A DNA stretch of 64,000 nucleotides from Mycolicibacterium canariasense (GCF_002101555.1 NZ_LQOL01000058.1:62001-126000); one strand, 5' to 3'; positions 44,239 to 53,055 are shown, numbered from the stretch's first letter. Translations and numbers: made by a program. The notes: generated from the letters alone by a model not told the origin.

Positions 44239-46086
44239 ATGAGCGAGTCAGAGCGTTCAGAGAATTTTCGCGAGGATCTGAACACACCACTTTCCGACGA
44301 TGACGCTGCCGAACTGGAGCGGCTGCGCCGCGAGACCGCGGCGCTGCGCGAACAGCTCGAAGATGCCGTGGGTGCATCCAGCGGATTGCGGACCGCCCGT
44401 GATGTACACCAGCTCGAAGCACGCATCGACTCCCTGGCGTCCCGCAACGCCAAGTTGATGGACACCCTCAAAGAGGCCAGGCAGCAACTGCTGGCCCTGC
44501 GCGAGGAGGTCGACCGGCTGGGCCAGCCGCCCAGCGGCTACGGGGTGCTGCTGGCGACCCATGACGACGACACCGTCGACGTCTTCACCTCGGGGCGCAA
44601 GATGCGGCTCACCTGCTCACCCAACATCGATACCAGCACGCTCAAGCAAGGTCAGACCGTGCGGCTCAACGAGGCCCTCACGGTGGTCGAGGCCGGCACC
44701 TTCGAGGCCGTCGGCGAGATCAGCACACTGCGCGAGATCCTGTCCGACGGTCATCGTGCGCTGGTGGTCGGGCACGCCGACGAGGAGCGCATCGTGTGGC
44801 TGGCCGAACCGTTGGTCGCCGCCGAGTTCCTGCCCGAGGGTGTCGACATCGCCGCGCCCGACGACCTCAACGGACTGGACGACCAGCCCCGCAAGCTGCG
44901 TCCCGGCGATTCGCTGTTGGTCGACACCAAGGCCGGCTACGCGTTCGAGCGCATCCCGAAGGCCGAGGTCGAGGATCTGGTGCTGGAGGAGGTGCCCGAC
45001 GTCAGCTACGGCGACATCGGCGGCCTGACCCGCCAGATCGAACAGATCCGCGACGCCGTGGAGCTGCCGTTCCTGCACAAGGACCTGTATCGCGAGTACG
45101 CGCTGCGCCCACCCAAGGGCGTGCTGCTCTACGGTCCGCCCGGGTGCGGTAAGACGTTGATCGCCAAGGCGGTCGCCAACTCGCTGGCCAAGAAGATGGC
45201 CGAATTGCGCGGTGAGGAGTCCCGGGAGGCCAAGAGCTACTTCCTGAACATCAAGGGCCCCGAGTTGCTCAACAAGTTCGTCGGTGAGACCGAGCGCCAC
45301 ATCCGGCTGATCTTCCAGCGGGCGCGCGAGAAGGCCTCCGAGGGCACCCCGGTGATCGTGTTCTTCGACGAGATGGACTCGATCTTCCGCACCCGCGGCA
45401 CCGGTGTGAGCTCTGACGTGGAGACCACCGTGGTGCCGCAGCTGCTGTCGGAGATCGACGGTGTGGAAGGTCTGGAGAACGTCATCGTGATCGGCGCCTC
45501 CAACCGCGAGGACATGATCGACCCGGCGATTCTGCGGCCCGGCCGCCTCGACGTGAAGATCAAGATCGAGCGCCCGGATGCCGAAGCGGCACAGGACATC
45601 TTCAGCAAGTACCTCACCGAGGACCTGCCCGTCAACGCCGATGATCTCGACGAGTTCGGCGGCGACCGCGCACTCACCATCAAGTCGATGATCGAGAAGG
45701 TCGTCGACCGGATGTACGCCGAGATCGACGACAACCGGTTCCTGGAGGTCACCTACGCCAACGGGGACAAGGAGGTCATGTACTTCAAGGACTTCAACTC
45801 CGGCGCCATGATCCAGAATGTCGTGGACCGGGCCAAGAAGTACGCGATCAAGTCGGTGCTGGAGACCGGGCAGAAAGGTCTGCGCATCCAGCATCTGCTG
45901 GACTCCATCGTCGACGAGTTCGCCGAGAACGAAGACCTGCCCAACACCACCAACCCGGACGACTGGGCCAGGATCTCCGGCAAGAAGGGCGAGCGGATCG
46001 TGTACATCCGCACGCTGGTCACCGGCAAGAGTTCGTCGGCGAGCCGGGCCATCGACACCGAGTCCAACCTGGGTCAGTACCTCTAG
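44239..46086 (+). CDS. mpa: Proteasome-associated AAA ATPase
   Basis: Hexameric ATPase of 615 aa that recognises pupylated proteins, unfolds them and feeds the 20S proteasome. N-terminal coiled coil (about 20-95, rich in Leu/Glu/Arg: AAELERLRRETAALREQL) binds Pup; tandem OB domains follow (GYGVLLATHDDDTVDVF onwards); AAA domain with Walker A GPPGCGKT (about 299-306), Walker B VIVFFDEMDS, and ASNREDMIDPAILRPGRLD. The C-terminus ends LGQYL with the penultimate tyrosine required for docking on the proteasome. ATG 44239 follows GGGAGGGAG. It is separated here from dop by about 7 kb of inserted genes. Confidence 0.97.
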   Translation: MSESERSENFREDLNTPLSDDDAAELERLRRETAALREQLEDAVGASSGLRTARDVHQLEARIDSLASRNAKLMDTLKEARQQLLALREEVDRLGQPPSGYGVLLATHDDDTVDVFTSGRKMRLTCSPNIDTSTLKQGQTVRLNEALTVVEAGTFEAVGEISTLREILSDGHRALVVGHADEERIVWLAEPLVAAEFLPEGVDIAAPDDLNGLDDQPRKLRPGDSLLVDTKAGYAFERIPKAEVEDLVLEEVPDVSYGDIGGLTRQIEQIRDAVELPFLHKDLYREYALRPPKGVLLYGPPGCGKTLIAKAVANSLAKKMAELRGEESREAKSYFLNIKGPELLNKFVGETERHIRLIFQRAREKASEGTPVIVFFDEMDSIFRTRGTGVSSDVETTVVPQLLSEIDGVEGLENVIVIGASNREDMIDPAILRPGRLDVKIKIERPDAEAAQDIFSKYLTEDLPVNADDLDEFGGDRALTIKSMIEKVVDRMYAEIDDNRFLEVTYANGDKEVMYFKDFNSGAMIQNVVDRAKKYAIKSVLETGQKGLRIQHLLDSIVDEFAENEDLPNTTNPDDWARISGKKGERIVYIRTLVTGKSSSASRAIDTESNLGQYL

Positions 46087-46105
46087 GCACCGCAGGCGGT
46101 TTTCG

Positions 46106-46735
46106 GTGGTTGACTCAGGCGCCGACTCGATGGTCGGTGATGTGTTCGGTCTGCGCTACGGCGAGGTCCTGTTGGTCACGAACGGCGAGTCGGGCCCGGA
46201 GGCGACGGTGTACAACACGTTTCCGCTCAACGACTGCCCGGCCGAGTTGTGGGACCAGCTGGACGCTGCGGACATCGCCGCACGCAACGGTGCGGTCGCG
46301 GCGGTGCTGAACGGGCCCCGGTACTGGTTGATGAGCAGCATCGACAAGGCGGCCGGTGCAGCGCTGCCGCACAAGACCTTCGGCGGTCTGGATATGCTCA
46401 GGCAAGCCACGGTGCGACTGTCCTCGATGAACCCGGCGCCCTACGGTGTCAACACGGTCGACCGGCAGGCGGTATTCGTCTTCGACGCCGGGCGGGAGGT
46501 GTACGAACTCCTCGACCCCGACGGCCGGCGCTGGATCATGCAGACCTACAGCCAAACGGTCGACAAGCATCTGCGCCTGGCCGATCTGCCCGGCCTGGGC
46601 GCGCGGTTGTCCCTGCCGCCGGGATGGCGGTACCGGGCGCACACCCCCGAGCAGACGATCGTCGTCGACACCCGCCAGCGCGACGCGACCGTCACCCAGG
46701 ACGACCTCGCGAACACCTACTCGCTGATCGGGTGA
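46106..46735 (+). CDS. Conserved hypothetical protein downstream of mpa
   Basis: A soluble 209-aa protein; I recognise the pattern as an actinobacterial family of unknown function but not a named one. Seen: VGDVFGLRYGEVLLVTNG, TVYNTFPLNDCPAELWDQL, AVLNGPRYWLMSSIDKA, PAPYGVNTVDRQAVFVFDAG, RRWIMQTYSQTVDKHLRL and a C-terminal QDDLANTYSLIG. It has no signal peptide. GTG 46106 lies 19 bases after the mpa stop; ATG 46130 is a shorter alternative. Its tail overlaps the converging LysR gene by 19 bases. Closeness to mpa suggests cotranscription. Confidence 0.75.
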   Translation: MVDSGADSMVGDVFGLRYGEVLLVTNGESGPEATVYNTFPLNDCPAELWDQLDAADIAARNGAVAAVLNGPRYWLMSSIDKAAGAALPHKTFGGLDMLRQATVRLSSMNPAPYGVNTVDRQAVFVFDAGREVYELLDPDGRRWIMQTYSQTVDKHLRLADLPGLGARLSLPPGWRYRAHTPEQTIVVDTRQRDATVTQDDLANTYSLIG

Positions 46736-47622
46736 GCGATCCCGGCGGCGACGGTGCACAGTTCGTCGAGCACCGCGGCGACGGCCGGCCGCGCCGCGGC
46801 CCCGGCGCGGGTGACCGCCTCGACGCGGCGTGCCACGGTGATATCGCTGATCGGCAGCCGGACCAGCGGACGGTTCAGCCGCACGAACCGCGGCATCAGC
46901 GCGATGCCCAGGCCGGCGTGCACCAGTTCTTCGACAACCCGGAAGTCGTTGACCCGCTGGGTGATCCGTGGCTGCACGCCGGTCAGCAGGGCCAGCGAGT
47001 TGAGTACGTCGTCGACCATCAGACCGCCCTGAACCCCGATCCACCGGTCGTCGGCAAGTTCCGCCAGCCGCACCCGGTCGTGGCGGGCGAGTCGGTGGCC
47101 GGCGGACATCACCACGTCGAGCGGTTCGCGTAGCAGGTGCGTCGCGGCGAAACGTGGCCCCCAGTCGGTGGTGTCGCGGTCGTCGCGGTGTACCACGACG
47201 ATGTCGAATTCGGCCAGTTGCTGCGATGCCTGGGATGCGGGCACGTCGATATCGCGGCCGACGACGTCCACGCCGCGGGAGTGCGCGCGGACGATCAACG
47301 GCGCCAACAGCATTGCCGCACCGGATGGGAAGAAGGAGACGCCGACCTGTCCACGTTCGGTGCTGCGGTAGGCCGCCATCTCGGCGGCGGCCCGGTCCAG
47401 GGCGGCCAGCACGACATCGGCGTGGTCGACCAGCACGCGTCCGGCGTCGGTGAGCCGCAGCCGCCGTCCCGCCGGCTCGAGCAGGGGTACGCCCGCTTCC
47501 CGGGCCAGGACCTTGAGCTGTTGACTCACCGCCGATGGCGTCATCGACAGGACGTCGGCGACGGCGGCCACCGTGCCGTGATCGGCGAGTTCGCGCAGCA
47601 GCCGCAGCCGGTGAACATCCAT
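46717..47622 (-). CDS. LysR family transcriptional regulator
   Basis: A 301-aa regulator: N-terminal winged helix DVHRLRLLRELADHGTVAAV with recognition region MTPSAVSQQLKVLAREAGV, followed by the two-lobed inducer domain (VGVSFFPSGAAMLLAPLI; ELVHAGLGIALMPRFV). It is divergently placed against an EamA-type exporter gene, the usual LysR layout, and is likely to control it in response to a small metabolite. Two inverted repeats lie in the shared promoter, one overlapping its own start codon. The signal ligand is not deducible. Confidence 0.93.
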   Translation of the reverse strand: MDVHRLRLLRELADHGTVAAVADVLSMTPSAVSQQLKVLAREAGVPLLEPAGRRLRLTDAGRVLVDHADVVLAALDRAAAEMAAYRSTERGQVGVSFFPSGAAMLLAPLIVRAHSRGVDVVGRDIDVPASQASQQLAEFDIVVVHRDDRDTTDWGPRFAATHLLREPLDVVMSAGHRLARHDRVRLAELADDRWIGVQGGLMVDDVLNSLALLTGVQPRITQRVNDFRVVEELVHAGLGIALMPRFVRLNRPLVRLPISDITVARRVEAVTRAGAAARPAVAAVLDELCTVAAGIAHPISE

Positions 47623-47637
47623 GTAGAGATGCTACAT
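47621..47637. promoter_or_regulatory. Inverted repeat overlapping the LysR start
   Basis: ATGTAG-N5-CTACAT, perfect arms, covering the start codon of the LysR gene; a good autoregulatory site. Confidence 0.55.
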
Positions 47638-47655
47638 CTATAGCTTAGAATCATT

Positions 47656-47670
47656 AGATTGACTGAATCT
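47656..47670. promoter_or_regulatory. Second inverted repeat in the LysR/EamA promoter
   Basis: AGATT-N5-AATCT, perfect arms, 24 bases before the EamA start; probable activation site. Confidence 0.5.
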
Positions 47671-47693
47671 TTCGCCCTGGCCAGGCTTGCCCC

Positions 47694-48902
47694 ATGCGTC
47701 TCGTCGATTCCGCCCTGCTCGCCGTGGCCGTGGCATGGGGTTCCAGCTATCTCGCTGCGAAGGAAATCGTCACGCCGGACTCTGTGTTGAGTTTCCTGGC
47801 GGTGCGTTTCGGCATCGCCACGCTGGCGCTGGCACTGCTGATGGGCCCGCGGCTGCGTCGGATCGGGCGCGCCGAGATACGGTCCGGTGTGCCCTTCGGC
47901 GCCATCCTGGCCGCCGTCGTGGTGTGCGAAACCTACGGCGTCACCATGACATCGGCCTCCAACGCCGGGCTCATCATGGCCCTGGCCATCGTCATCACGC
48001 CGATGCTGCAACGCGACGCGGTCCCGCCGGCCTTCTACCCGGCGGCGGGCACGGCGGTACTGGGCTGTGTCCTGCTGACCCAGTCGGGCGGCTTTGCCGC
48101 CCCCGGTGCCGGTGATGTGCTGGTGGCAGCGGCCGCCGTGCTGCGGGCGGTGCACGTCACGGTCATCGACCGGACCGCGGTGCGGCGGCAGACCGATGCG
48201 GCGGCCACGACCTTGGTCCAGTTGGCAACCGTCGCCGTCCTCGGCGCGGTGGCGGCAAGCCTCGGCGGGCAGTTGGGGTCGGCCGTGCGGATGTCGGGAT
48301 CGGACTGGGCGCTCACGCTGTATCTGGCACTGGCCTGCACCGTCTTCGCGTTCGCGGTGCAGATGTGGGCGTTGCGACGGACCTCGCCGGCTCGGGTGAG
48401 CCTGCTATTGGGCAGCGAGCCGTTGTGGGCCGTGCTCGTCGGGGTCGGGTTGGCCGGCGACCGGCTGACCACTGTCGGCGTGGCCGGTGCCGCCCTGCTG
48501 CTGGCCGGAACCTGCTGGGGTCGTGTGCTTCTCGCCCGCTTCCAGCTCGAGATAAGCGTCCCGGCCGGCGAGGCTGACCGCGACGTCGGCGATCAGCGGG
48601 TCGAAGAAACGCTGGCGATACAGCGGGTCGACGCTGGTGCTGACGGTGAAGTAGAGGCCGGACAGCACCGCGACGAACAGCGAGGTGTGCACCACGGTCT
48701 GCGGTATCGGGATGTGCACCCCGAACCACGTTCCGGCACAGGGCGGCTCGCCTGCGCTGAATTCCCCCTCGCGTCCGGGGACGGGACAGTTCTCCTCGGC
48801 CGACCACAGCACCGTGACGTCGTCGGGGATCGCGATGACGCCCAGCGCCAGGAAGAACGCGAACAGCCCGGCGGTGAACAGGACCACCTGAATCGCCTGT
48901 GA
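47694..48902 (+). CDS. EamA/DMT family transporter with an abnormal antisense C-terminal extension
   Basis: The first 285 or so residues are a ten-helix drug/metabolite exporter with two EamA repeats (LLAVAVAWGSSYLAAKE; VCETYGVTMTSASNAGLIMAL; ACTVFAFAVQMWALRRTSPA; LLGSEPLWAVLVG). From about 48545 onward the reading frame continues for some 118 charged residues that are only the antisense of the converging membrane-protein gene (EADRDVGDQRVEETL and so on), without transporter character. The natural stop seems lost, probably by a deletion that joined the two 3' ends. The transporter core is complete and may still work. ATG 47694; regulated by the divergent LysR gene. Confidence 0.8.
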   Translation: MRLVDSALLAVAVAWGSSYLAAKEIVTPDSVLSFLAVRFGIATLALALLMGPRLRRIGRAEIRSGVPFGAILAAVVVCETYGVTMTSASNAGLIMALAIVITPMLQRDAVPPAFYPAAGTAVLGCVLLTQSGGFAAPGAGDVLVAAAAVLRAVHVTVIDRTAVRRQTDAAATTLVQLATVAVLGAVAASLGGQLGSAVRMSGSDWALTLYLALACTVFAFAVQMWALRRTSPARVSLLLGSEPLWAVLVGVGLAGDRLTTVGVAGAALLLAGTCWGRVLLARFQLEISVPAGEADRDVGDQRVEETLAIQRVDAGADGEVEAGQHRDEQRGVHHGLRYRDVHPEPRSGTGRLACAEFPLASGDGTVLLGRPQHRDVVGDRDDAQRQEEREQPGGEQDHLNRL

Positions 48903-49727
48903 CACCACCATGATTGCCACCACGTTCAGATTCTCGGCCCGCGACAGCTGCGTCCGGGCGGGTTGGCGACCCGGTGCCGGCTGTAGTGGGGTGCCGGCCA
49001 GCAACCGGGCCGGATCGGTCTGTTCGGCGCGGCCGTCGCGCAGCGCCTGCACCTCGTCACGGATGGTGGCGATCACGAACACCAGCGCCACCAGCGCCAG
49101 GAAACCGATTGTCTGCCAGAGTCGTTGGCGCGTCATCCGGGCGGCCAGCTGCCACAGCTCACCGGTGAAGTACACGACCACGGTCAACATCAGCAGCGGC
49201 AACGCGCGGCTCATCAGGGTGCCCAGCGCGCCCAGCTGCACCCAGGCGAAGCGGAAGGCCCACGCCGCGATGGACCCGAAGCCCAGATACGTCAACCAGA
49301 TCGCCAGCAGCGAAATCAGCACGAACACCGGAGCTTCGGCGGCCGCGGCACCCGTCCAGCCGCTGACCGTCACCGGCATCACCACCACGAAGATCGCCAT
49401 CACCACCCAGGCACCGGAACGCCGGCCGGTCTCGCCGAGCCGGCTGTCCAGCCGGTGCAGCAGGGTGAGTGCGAACGGCGCCACGAGCAGAACCACCGCG
49501 ATCACCCCCAGCCGCACGGCATACCCGTAATCGGGCCGCTCGTCGGTGACCTCGGCGAGCAACATGGTCACCGCCGTCAGCGCCCCGACCGCCGAGATCA
49601 TCGGGGCGGACCGTTCCACCAACGCCCGGGAACGCACCCGCCGGGTCAGCACCAGCGGCAACCCACGATGCAGGAACCATTCATGCACGGCCGATACGTC
49701 GGCAGCCACCACCCGGGACACCGCCAT
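48405..49727 (-). CDS. Multi-pass membrane protein, paralogue A beside the two-component system
   Basis: A protein of 440 aa starting MAVSRVVAADVSAVHEWFLH. The N-terminal motif (A/V)HxWFLHRGLPLVLTRRVR, the central ARxLPLLMLTVVVYF and DPLxRQRFFDPLIADVAVSL segments match the protein encoded at 51838-53031, so the two are paralogues; neither is a family I can name. About eight hydrophobic segments are visible. The last 45 or so residues (after GRDAYLELEAGEK) are antisense of the EamA gene, suggesting an original stop near 48540 has been lost. It is divergent from the histidine kinase gene, with only 31 bases between start codons, so a shared promoter region is likely. Confidence 0.78.
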   Translation of the reverse strand: MAVSRVVAADVSAVHEWFLHRGLPLVLTRRVRSRALVERSAPMISAVGALTAVTMLLAEVTDERPDYGYAVRLGVIAVVLLVAPFALTLLHRLDSRLGETGRRSGAWVVMAIFVVVMPVTVSGWTGAAAAEAPVFVLISLLAIWLTYLGFGSIAAWAFRFAWVQLGALGTLMSRALPLLMLTVVVYFTGELWQLAARMTRQRLWQTIGFLALVALVFVIATIRDEVQALRDGRAEQTDPARLLAGTPLQPAPGRQPARTQLSRAENLNVVAIMVVSQAIQVVLFTAGLFAFFLALGVIAIPDDVTVLWSAEENCPVPGREGEFSAGEPPCAGTWFGVHIPIPQTVVHTSLFVAVLSGLYFTVSTSVDPLYRQRFFDPLIADVAVSLAGRDAYLELEAGEKHTTPAGSGQQQGGTGHADSGQPVAGQPDPDEHGPQRLAAQ

Positions 49728-49758
49728 ATTGTCGGCGATCTGGTGCAATCTGGGGGAG

Positions 49759-51174
49759 ATGCGACGAGAACTGCTGCGACCCGCAAACTGGGGAATCTCG
49801 GCCCGGTCGGCTTTCGTGGCGGCCAGTGTGGTGTTCGTCGCGCTCGGCATCGCCGGGATGGTGCTCTCGGCGGTGCTGTACCGGTCGATGCTCAGCGGTG
49901 TCGACAACGCCGCCGCGGCCCGGGTCACCGAGGTCGCCACGGGTATCGCCCGCTCCGGACCGGCGGCGCTGGACGACGAGCTGCTGGCCACCGACGAACG
50001 CATCGTCGCCGTGCAGGTCATCGTGCACGACGGGCCGGGCGGCGGCCGGGTGGTGCTGCGCTCGGCGTCGGCGCCCGACACGCCGCTGATCCCGGTCGGC
50101 GAGCTCGGTACCGGCACCCGGATCGGGCTGCCCGATGTGGCCGCGCAGTACGGCCACATCCGGTTCAGCGCCCAGTCGGTGGACGACCCGGCCGGCCACA
50201 ACTACACGGTGCTGGTGGGCGAGGGCAGCCGGGTCGTCACCGCCACCGTGAGCACGGTGGTGGTGGCGCTGGCCGTCGCCGCGCCGGTGGTGATCGCCGT
50301 GTCGGCGGCGGCCACCTATCTGCTGGTCCGGCGGTCGCTGCGATCGGTGGACGAGATCCGTGCCCATGTCGACGCCATCACCACCTCCGATCTCACCGGC
50401 CGGGTCCCGGTGCCCGACAGTCGCGACGAGATCGCCGCGCTCGCGGTGACGATGAACGAGATGCTGGCCCGCGTCGAGGCCGGGCACGCCGCCCAGCAGC
50501 GCTTCGTCGGCGACGCCTCCCACGAACTGCGCAGTCCGCTGGCCACCATCATCTCCGCGCTGGAGGTCGCCCAGGCGCACCCCGACCTGCTCAACACCGA
50601 TCTGGCCGAGCACACCCTGCTACCGGAGGCCCATCGGATGGCGTCGCTGATCGACGACCTGCTGCTGCTGGCCCGGGCCGACGAGCGGGGGCTGACCACG
50701 CGCTCGGCCGATGTCGACCTCGACGACCTGGCCATCGGGGCGGCCGAGGCGGTGCGGCACACCACCGCCATGGAGGTGCGCTGCGAGGCGCAGCCCACCC
50801 GGGTGGTCGGTGATGCGGCGGCACTGACCAGGGTGCTGCGCAATCTGCTCGACAACGCGGCCCGGCACGCGGCGTCGCTCATCGAGATCACCGTCGGCAC
50901 CGACGACGGGCACGCGGTCCTGACGGTCGCCGACGACGGTCCCGGGGTGCCGGTGGCGGATCGGCGTCGGGTCTTCGACCGGTTCGTGCGGTTGGACGGT
51001 GACCGGTCCCGCAGCGCCGGGGGGACCGGCCTCGGGTTGGCCATCGTGGCCGAAATCGTTGCCGCCCACCATGGTCGGGTGTGGCTGGAGGGCCGGCCGG
51101 GTGGCGGGGCGCGGGTGGTGGTGACGCTGCCGCTGGACGCGGCCGAGGTCGATCAGGCGGTGGTCAGCCGGTAG
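49759..51174 (+). CDS. Sensor histidine kinase
   Basis: A membrane kinase of 471 aa. First membrane helix about residues 17-38, an extracellular sensor of roughly 130 residues, second helix about 170-193, HAMP (RRSLRSVDEIRAHVDAITTS), phosphoacceptor helix with His in DASHELRSPL, N box NLLDNAARHA, G1 VADDGPGVPV and G2 GGTGLGLAIV. All catalytic motifs are intact. ATG 49759 begins MRRELLRPANWG; a GGGGGAG abuts it directly. The gene converges with its probable partner regulator and overlaps it by 22 bases, an unusual tail-to-tail arrangement for a two-component pair. Confidence 0.93.
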   Translation: MRRELLRPANWGISARSAFVAASVVFVALGIAGMVLSAVLYRSMLSGVDNAAAARVTEVATGIARSGPAALDDELLATDERIVAVQVIVHDGPGGGRVVLRSASAPDTPLIPVGELGTGTRIGLPDVAAQYGHIRFSAQSVDDPAGHNYTVLVGEGSRVVTATVSTVVVALAVAAPVVIAVSAAATYLLVRRSLRSVDEIRAHVDAITTSDLTGRVPVPDSRDEIAALAVTMNEMLARVEAGHAAQQRFVGDASHELRSPLATIISALEVAQAHPDLLNTDLAEHTLLPEAHRMASLIDDLLLLARADERGLTTRSADVDLDDLAIGAAEAVRHTTAMEVRCEAQPTRVVGDAAALTRVLRNLLDNAARHAASLIEITVGTDDGHAVLTVADDGPGVPVADRRRVFDRFVRLDGDRSRSAGGTGLGLAIVAEIVAAHHGRVWLEGRPGGGARVVVTLPLDAAEVDQAVVSR

Positions 51175-51824
51175 CCGACACCGCGGACGGTTTCGATGGT
51201 GTTGGTGCCGAACGGTGTGTCGATCTTGCGCCGCAGATAGCCGACGTACACCTCGACGACGTTGTCCGGACCGTCGTAATGGGTGTCCCAGACATTCTTC
51301 AGCAGTTCGGCTTTGGTGACGGCGGTGTCCTTGTTGCGCATCAGGTACTCGAGCACGCCGTACTCGCGCGGCGTCAGCGAGATGAGGGTGTCCGCGCGCG
51401 ATACCACCCGGTGGATCGGGTCCAAGGTGAGGGTGCCCGCGGTGATCACGGCCGGCCGCTGCGCGGTGCTGCGCCGCACCAGGGCGCGCAGCCGCGCCAC
51501 CAGCACGATGAACGAGAACGGTTTGGTGAGATAGTCGTCGGCGCCCAGCTCGAACGCGTCGGCCTGGTCGTAGTCGCCGTCCTTGGCCGTGAGCATCAGC
51601 ACCGGCGTCCACACCTCACGTGCACGCATCCGGCGCAGCACCTCGTACCCGCTGAGCCCGGGCACCATGATGTCCAGCACGATGACGTCGAACTGGTTCT
51701 CGGTGGCCTGGCGCAGTCCCTCGACGCCGTCGCCCGCCTCGGTCACCGCGAAGCCTTCGGCGCGCAGCCCGACGGCGAGGGTCGACCGGAGCCGCGTTTC
51801 GTCCTCGACGATCAGAAGTTTCAT
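51153..51824 (-). CDS. OmpR/PhoB family response regulator
   Basis: A 223-aa regulator. Receiver domain: acidic pair in LLIVEDETRLR, phosphoacceptor Asp in VIVLDIMVPGLSG, Thr/Ser in LMLTAKDGD, Lys in DDYLTKPFSF. C-terminal winged helix: LSRADTLISLTPREYGVLEYL type start and DNVVEVYVGYLRRKIDTPFG recognition helix, ending ETVRGVGYRLTTA. The start is ATG 51824 (MKLLIVEDE). It lies 13 bases downstream of the membrane protein B stop on the same strand, so those two are probably cotranscribed. Confidence 0.93.
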   Translation of the reverse strand: MKLLIVEDETRLRSTLAVGLRAEGFAVTEAGDGVEGLRQATENQFDVIVLDIMVPGLSGYEVLRRMRAREVWTPVLMLTAKDGDYDQADAFELGADDYLTKPFSFIVLVARLRALVRRSTAQRPAVITAGTLTLDPIHRVVSRADTLISLTPREYGVLEYLMRNKDTAVTKAELLKNVWDTHYDGPDNVVEVYVGYLRRKIDTPFGTNTIETVRGVGYRLTTA

Positions 51825-51837
51825 GACGCTTTCATGT

Positions 51838-53031
51838 CTACCGTCCGACACCGGGCCGGGTGTACAGCCGGTACCGGTCGCGGGCGTCGAGGGTGAGCGT
51901 GAGGTCCTCGATCAACGGATCGAGGAACCGGGTCCGGTAGTCGGCATCGCCGGCCGCCCGGGCGCTGATGTACATGAACGTCATCGCGCCCAGGAACATC
52001 GCGGTCTGGATCAGCGCCTGCGGGATGGGCAGCGTCATCCCGAGGATCACCCCGTCGCTGGCCCCGTTGCGGGTCCATTCGGCCAGCAGCCGCGGGGTCA
52101 GCAGGATCAGGCCGAGCACCCCGAAGATCAGCGTGGTGACCACGGCAACCGCCAACACCTGCAGCACCTGGGACAGCACCAGCACGAACACCACGTTGAC
52201 CCGCTCCAGCCGGGACAGCCGGGTCCGCTGCGCCGGCGCGGGCAGGCCGTGGAACGGGGTACCTAGCAGCGCGCCGTCCACCATCGGCGGCCGCGTCGAC
52301 GATATGAGGGTGGGGCGCACCCGGTCCACGGTCGCCGAGGCGACGAAGGCGACCGCGATCCCGCCCAGGAACAGCAGCGCCAACCACAACCGCGACCGGG
52401 GGACATAGGCCGCCATCAACCACACATAGGTGTTGAAGAACACCAGGACCGTCAGCAGGATCACCGGCAGTGCCCGCGCCAGCAGGCCGCCGACCAGCGA
52501 CAGGTTGTGCAGCATCGAGCGCAGCGCCAGCCCGAGGATCGACCCGATGCCGCACGCGGTCAGCGCGACGATCGCCGCGATCAGCCCGGCGACCAACAGC
52601 AGATCGGCCAGCACGTACACCGACGGTCCGCCGAAGACCGCGCCGAGCACGCACACCAGCACCGACACCGCGGCCGCCGCCGCGCGCCCACCCAGGCTGC
52701 CGATCCGCGACACCGCCCAGCCGACGGCCGCGGCCACCGGCAGCACCAGGACCAACAGCACCAGGATGAACCACTCGTTGCGGGTCGGCGAGCCGTCGAT
52801 GTCGATGGTGTGTTTGCCGGTGATGGCCACGACGGCCACCGAGTTGGCCATGAACACCGCCAGCACCGCCAGTGCGGGTGCGCTGCGCTGCCAGAGATGG
52901 CGGGCCAGCACGCCCGGGCGCAGCACCGTGGGCAGCCCGCGCCGAAGAAACCAGGCGTGCGCCTCGACCAGGTCCAATTCGCCTCCCAATCCGGGCGGGT
53001 AATCCGGCCGGCACCGGGCCCTACCTGACAT
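51838..53031 (-). CDS. Multi-pass membrane protein, paralogue B, upstream of the response regulator
   Basis: A protein of 397 aa with about eight hydrophobic segments (VLAVFMANSVAVVAITG, FILVLLVLVLPVAAAVG, LADLLLVAGLIAAIVAL, LPVILLTVLVFFN and others). Shared motifs with paralogue A: EAHAWFLRRGLPTVLRPGVL at the N-terminus, ARALPVILLTVLVFF, LERVNVVFVLVLSQVLQVL, and DYRTRFLDPLIEDLTLTLDARDRY at the end. Unlike paralogue A it ends normally (VGR, TAG). No enzymatic residues are recognised; a channel or envelope-maintenance role controlled by the adjacent two-component system is an inference from layout. Confidence 0.8.
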   Translation of the reverse strand: MSGRARCRPDYPPGLGGELDLVEAHAWFLRRGLPTVLRPGVLARHLWQRSAPALAVLAVFMANSVAVVAITGKHTIDIDGSPTRNEWFILVLLVLVLPVAAAVGWAVSRIGSLGGRAAAAAVSVLVCVLGAVFGGPSVYVLADLLLVAGLIAAIVALTACGIGSILGLALRSMLHNLSLVGGLLARALPVILLTVLVFFNTYVWLMAAYVPRSRLWLALLFLGGIAVAFVASATVDRVRPTLISSTRPPMVDGALLGTPFHGLPAPAQRTRLSRLERVNVVFVLVLSQVLQVLAVAVVTTLIFGVLGLILLTPRLLAEWTRNGASDGVILGMTLPIPQALIQTAMFLGAMTFMYISARAAGDADYRTRFLDPLIEDLTLTLDARDRYRLYTRPGVGR

Positions 53032-53049
53032 GGGCCGGGCACCCGTCGC

Positions 53050-53055
53050 TAGGGT
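53050..53055 (+). promoter_or_regulatory. -10 element of a leaderless promoter for dop
   Basis: TAGGGT is followed by eight bases and ATG 53064; there is no Shine-Dalgarno. Confidence 0.45.

Noticed and set aside
48560..48902. Genuine cytoplasmic regulatory domain on the EamA transporter
   Set aside because: The charged tail is the antisense reading of a conserved membrane protein and has no transporter-family counterpart.
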